A DNA stretch of 9,542 bases, taken from positions 1-9,542 of the forward strand of contig JAGHDJ010000080.1 in NCBI GenBank assembly GCA_021159955.1. The letters are read 5' to 3'. Below, one piece after another: positions 7,755 to 9,542 of this stretch; positions within the stretch are counted from its first letter, which is position 1, and each line of letters begins with the position of its first letter. A program made the translations under genes and the position numbers. The DNA comes from Dehalococcoidia bacterium (GTDB lineage Bacteria > Chloroflexota > Dehalococcoidia > UBA2247). Under the pieces are notes generated by a model that was not told the DNA's origin, made no database searches, and was given only the letters and a program-made list of their open reading frames with translations.

Positions 7755-7835
7755 ATCCATATACCCCCCGAAATTAGTAACACTTACCCAGATCCCCACA
7801 GAAGGAGTTGGAATAAGCACAAAACACCATCCTGA

Positions 7836-7864
7836 AGTGTAATCAGAGAAAGTGCCGCTGTCAA
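7836..7864 (-). promoter_or_regulatory. Candidate promoter for the sufC-sufB/D operon
   Basis: On the minus strand a perfect TTGACA (7864-7859) is separated by 17 bases from TACACT (7841-7836), which keeps the first two and the last base of the -10 consensus. The predicted RNA start is near 7829, leaving a leader of about 75 bases before sufC. A short inverted repeat CTGA/TCAG with a 7-base loop (minus strand, 7846-7832) overlaps the -10 and might be an operator, but it is too short to claim. No recognisable IscR-type site was seen. Confidence 0.55.
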
Positions 7865-8160
7865 ACTGACAACGCCTGCAAAACACAGAATACTTAACCT
7901 AGAAGTTGCGGGTAACAATCCAAATGTTAAACAACATCTTCCGCTACAGCTTGAAGTCCTATGAGTCACCATTGCCACAAAGAGTCGTTGATTAACTAAA
8001 TGCGCTGGTGTATTATCGGCACAGATTCCCTAAATACCATATAGGTTAATACAGAGGAAAGACTTAAGGGAAAACAACCTATCACGAGCGCAATAGACCA
8101 CATGGAATAATCGATAGTCTGCCAGCCTTCTTTCCTTTTATCAGAAGATGACAAATCTTT
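7865..8160. other. Divergent intergenic region between suf and the SDR gene, no gene assigned
   Basis: This is most of the 450-odd bases between sufC and the divergent dehydrogenase gene. I see no tRNA, known riboswitch or well-supported gene in it. It holds a 7-base inverted repeat ATAGGTT/AACCTAT (8041-8047 and 8076-8082, 28 bases apart) and a small hairpin ATGTT/AACAT (7924-7937). On the minus strand there is an open frame (8103 to 7996 from its ATG) encoding about 35 residues with one hydrophobic stretch, but without a convincing ribosome site. The region is long for such a compact locus and may hold regulatory sites or a decayed gene. Confidence 0.4.
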
Positions 8161-8190
8161 TTGATAAATAAAGCTGGTACAGAGTATATA
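8161..8190 (+). promoter_or_regulatory. Possible promoter for the SDR gene
   Basis: TTGATA (8161-8166, five of six consensus bases) is followed after 18 bases by TATATA (8185-8190). RNA would begin around 8197, only a few bases before the GGAGG ribosome site, giving a very short leader. The fit is reasonable but such matches are common in AT-rich intergenic DNA. Confidence 0.3.
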
Positions 8191-8211
8191 TGTAATATCG
8201 GGAGGCATTAG

Positions 8212-9027
8212 ATGGCAACTCAAGACTCAGTTTTAGCTAAGTTTAATCTCTCCGGGAAGGTAGCTCTAGTCACCGGAGGAAGCCGAGGAATCGGCCAAGC
8301 CATTGCATTAGGTCTAGCGGAAGCAGGCGCTGACATAGTGCTTGCCAGCCGCAAGATGCCCGACCTGGAGGTAGTGGCTCACCAAATATCTAAGATGGGC
8401 AGGCAGGCTCTACCTGTGTCAGCCAACATTCGCCATCTTGGCGAGATAGATAATCTGGTAGAAAAAACAATGGCTAAATTCGGCCAGATTGACATTTTAG
8501 TAAATAATGCCGGCACTAATCCCGTGTTTGGCTCAGTATTCAATATTGATGAGAAAGCATGGGACATAACTATGGGGCTAAACCTGAAGGGCTACTTCTT
8601 CCTGAGCCAGGCAGTGGGTAGGATAATGCGAGATAAAGGTGGTGGAAATATTATTAATATCGCCTCAATTGCCGCCCTTGAACCTATGCTTGGATCTGGA
8701 ATTTACTCAATTAGCAAAGCCGGTGTTGTTATGCTCACACAGGCACTCGCTCAAGAATGGGGTCAATACAACATCAGAGTAAATGCAATTGCCCCCGGTG
8801 TTGTAAAAACTCAGTTCGCTAAAGCACTGTGGGATAACCCTGTAATCCGTGAAAACACCGAGAATAACACCGCTCTGGGACGCATAGCTGAACCAGAGGA
8901 AATCGTGGGAACCGCCTTACTTTTAGCGTCAGAGACTTCAAGTTATATAACAGGACAAACTATCGTGGTTGATGGTGGCCATTTCTCCTCCGTAAGAAGC
9001 TTACTGCCAACCATCGAGTCAAATTAG
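8212..9027 (+). CDS. Short-chain dehydrogenase/reductase, DHRS4-like
   Basis: NAD(P)-dependent oxidoreductase of the classical SDR family, cytosolic, 271 residues. Rossmann fold with TGGSRGIG at 21-28 and NNAG at 98-101. The catalytic tetrad is complete: Asn124, Ser152 (NIASIAA), Tyr165 and Lys169 (YSISK). The segment RVNAIAPGVVKTQFAKALW and the terminal GQTIVVDGG are typical. Ser46-Arg47 at the end of the second strand suggests NADP(H) preference (inference). NPVFGS after the NNAG motif and KTQFAKALW recall the DHRS4 carbonyl/retinol reductase group, but related bacterial enzymes act on many alcohols, ketones and acyl compounds, so the substrate is unknown. The start is clear: GGGAGG ends 6 bases before the ATG. 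It is divergent from suf and convergent with the AhpD-fold gene (8 bases apart), so no operon partner is visible. Confidence 0.93.
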   Translation: MATQDSVLAKFNLSGKVALVTGGSRGIGQAIALGLAEAGADIVLASRKMPDLEVVAHQISKMGRQALPVSANIRHLGEIDNLVEKTMAKFGQIDILVNNAGTNPVFGSVFNIDEKAWDITMGLNLKGYFFLSQAVGRIMRDKGGGNIINIASIAALEPMLGSGIYSISKAGVVMLTQALAQEWGQYNIRVNAIAPGVVKTQFAKALWDNPVIRENTENNTALGRIAEPEEIVGTALLLASETSSYITGQTIVVDGGHFSSVRSLLPTIESN

Positions 9028-9035
9028 CTTATCCT

Positions 9036-9377
9036 TTATATTGATGACAATTCATCCAGCAGCTGAATCACCCGCCACGACCAAGCCATAGATGGAGTGC
9101 CTCCCATAGCGGCTGTCACTGCGATAACCTCCAAGACCTCTTCTCTGCTGGCTCCAGCTTCTACCGCTCGCCTAGTCTGAGCAAGAATACACCCGGTGCA
9201 CCCGGCACGGATAGCTATACCCAGAGCAATTAGTCGTTTGACCTTACTGCTTAGTGCCCCGTCCTCATACACCGCAGTGAAGAAAGCCATATGTTTGGCA
9301 ACTTCCTCGGGCCACTCTTCGGGCAATTTCCATGCGTAGGACCTAATCTTGTCTGACAGTTCAATTTGACTCTCCAA
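9036..9377 (-). CDS. Carboxymuconolactone decarboxylase / AhpD-fold protein
   Basis: Small all-helical protein of the CMD/AhpD superfamily (113 residues from the chosen start). It shows the family pattern: RLIALGIAIRAGCTGC, then a helix ending in EAGASREEVLEVIAVTAAMGGTPS. The CxxC pair is Cys60/Cys63. In AhpD the pair is served by a Glu 12 residues before the first Cys and a His 4 after the second; here those positions are Arg48 and Gln67, so a classical AhpD peroxidase relay looks incomplete. It may be a thiol-disulfide protein or act on another substrate. Start: the TTG at 9377 has GGAGG 8 bases upstream (9390-9386). An upstream in-frame GTG at 9413 would add 12 residues but places this strong site inside the gene. 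Stop lies 8 bases from the convergent SDR stop. Confidence 0.85.
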   Translation of the reverse strand: MESQIELSDKIRSYAWKLPEEWPEEVAKHMAFFTAVYEDGALSSKVKRLIALGIAIRAGCTGCILAQTRRAVEAGASREEVLEVIAVTAAMGGTPSMAWSWRVIQLLDELSSI

Positions 9378-9385
9378 TTGTGTGA

Positions 9386-9390
9386 CCTCC
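9386..9390 (-). promoter_or_regulatory. Ribosome binding site deciding a TTG start
   Basis: A consensus GGAGG on the minus strand lies 8 bases before the TTG at 9377. The alternative GTG at 9413 has only a weak GGGG four bases away. This favours TTG as the start of the CMD/AhpD-fold gene. Confidence 0.65.
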
Positions 9391-9525
9391 TTCTTAAAAA
9401 TGATGTAACTCACAAAACCCCATCTGTGACCACTCAGAGTTATCGGTGATTTCCCTTAACTTCCGAAATCAATAACACTCACTCTACCCCCCATCCAGGG
9501 AATAGCCTTCTTTCTTTTCAAGCCA

Positions 9526-9538
9526 TGACCCAGGGTCA
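9526..9538. repeat. 13-base perfect palindrome TGACCC-A-GGGTCA
   Basis: Six-base arms TGACCC and GGGTCA surround a single central base, about 150 bases upstream of the TTG of the CMD/AhpD-fold gene and at the window edge. The size and symmetry fit a dimeric regulator's operator; the gene it might control could be the CMD gene or one beyond the window. No T-run follows, so it is not an evident terminator. Confidence 0.4.
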
Positions 9539-9542
9539 ATGA

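Noticed and set aside
7755..7886. N-terminal extension of SufC to 7886
   Set aside because: The extension has no SufC similarity, runs across the predicted suf promoter, and a GGGGGG site sits just before the start used.
7784..7978. A 64-codon minus-strand open frame upstream of sufC
   Set aside because: No ribosome site, composition looks arbitrary, and it overlaps the predicted suf promoter.
8124..9514. AGCCTTCTTTC occurring at 8124-8134 and 9504-9514 as a possible repeat flanking the SDR and AhpD-fold genes
   Set aside because: The match is only 11 bases in a pyrimidine-rich stretch, with no transposase, target duplication or longer similarity; chance is sufficient.
1..9542. A hidden novel defence, CRISPR, mobile or RNA system
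   Set aside because: No repeat array, transposase, integrase, tRNA or long structured non-coding stretch was found; almost all the DNA is accounted for by known housekeeping-type genes.

Overview
The window is a compact bacterial segment made almost entirely of metal-cofactor assembly genes. From right to left on the minus strand lie a two-gene Suf Fe-S assembly operon (sufC, then one sufB/sufD-type gene) and a NiFe-hydrogenase maturation operon in the order hypA-hypB-hypF-hypC-hypD-hypE. hypE runs off the left edge and lacks only its last residues. Reading the minus strand across positions 972 to 1 gives one uninterrupted HypE frame. All hyp genes are intact, tightly packed and full of their family motifs.

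The suf/hyp boundary (5617-5773) can be read in detail. The sufB/D gene is followed by a short hairpin with a seven-T run (an intrinsic terminator). About 25 bases further on is a perfect TATAAT with a weak -35, placed to start the hyp transcript about 35-40 bases before hypA. The suf operon has its own candidate promoter (TTGACA, 17 bases, TACACT) upstream of sufC. The two operons therefore look like separate transcription units in the same direction.

The right part holds a divergent 451-base intergenic region, a plus-strand short-chain dehydrogenase/reductase resembling the DHRS4 group, and, converging on it with only 8 bases between, a small carboxymuconolactone-decarboxylase/AhpD-fold protein. 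That protein keeps the CxxC pair but appears to have lost the Glu and His of the AhpD proton relay. No hydrogenase structural gene, cysteine desulfurase (SufS), SufU/SufE, RNA gene, CRISPR array or mobile element is visible.

How the genes fit together: HypA/HypB deliver nickel; HypF/HypE make the cyanide ligands from carbamoyl phosphate; HypC/HypD assemble Fe(CN)2CO. HypD is itself an Fe-S protein, so having the Fe-S assembly operon next door makes biochemical sense. The host probably depends on a NiFe hydrogenase encoded elsewhere. The minimal SufC plus single SufB/D arrangement is the type found in archaea and anaerobic bacteria, and together with the bacterial promoters and gene set it suggests an anaerobic bacterium. 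A Chloroflexota/Dehalococcoidia-like host is my guess from overall flavour, not something the sequence proves.

I do not see an undescribed system here. The points worth a second look are the minimal Suf pair with its unusual residues, the altered AhpD-fold active site, and the small regulatory features.
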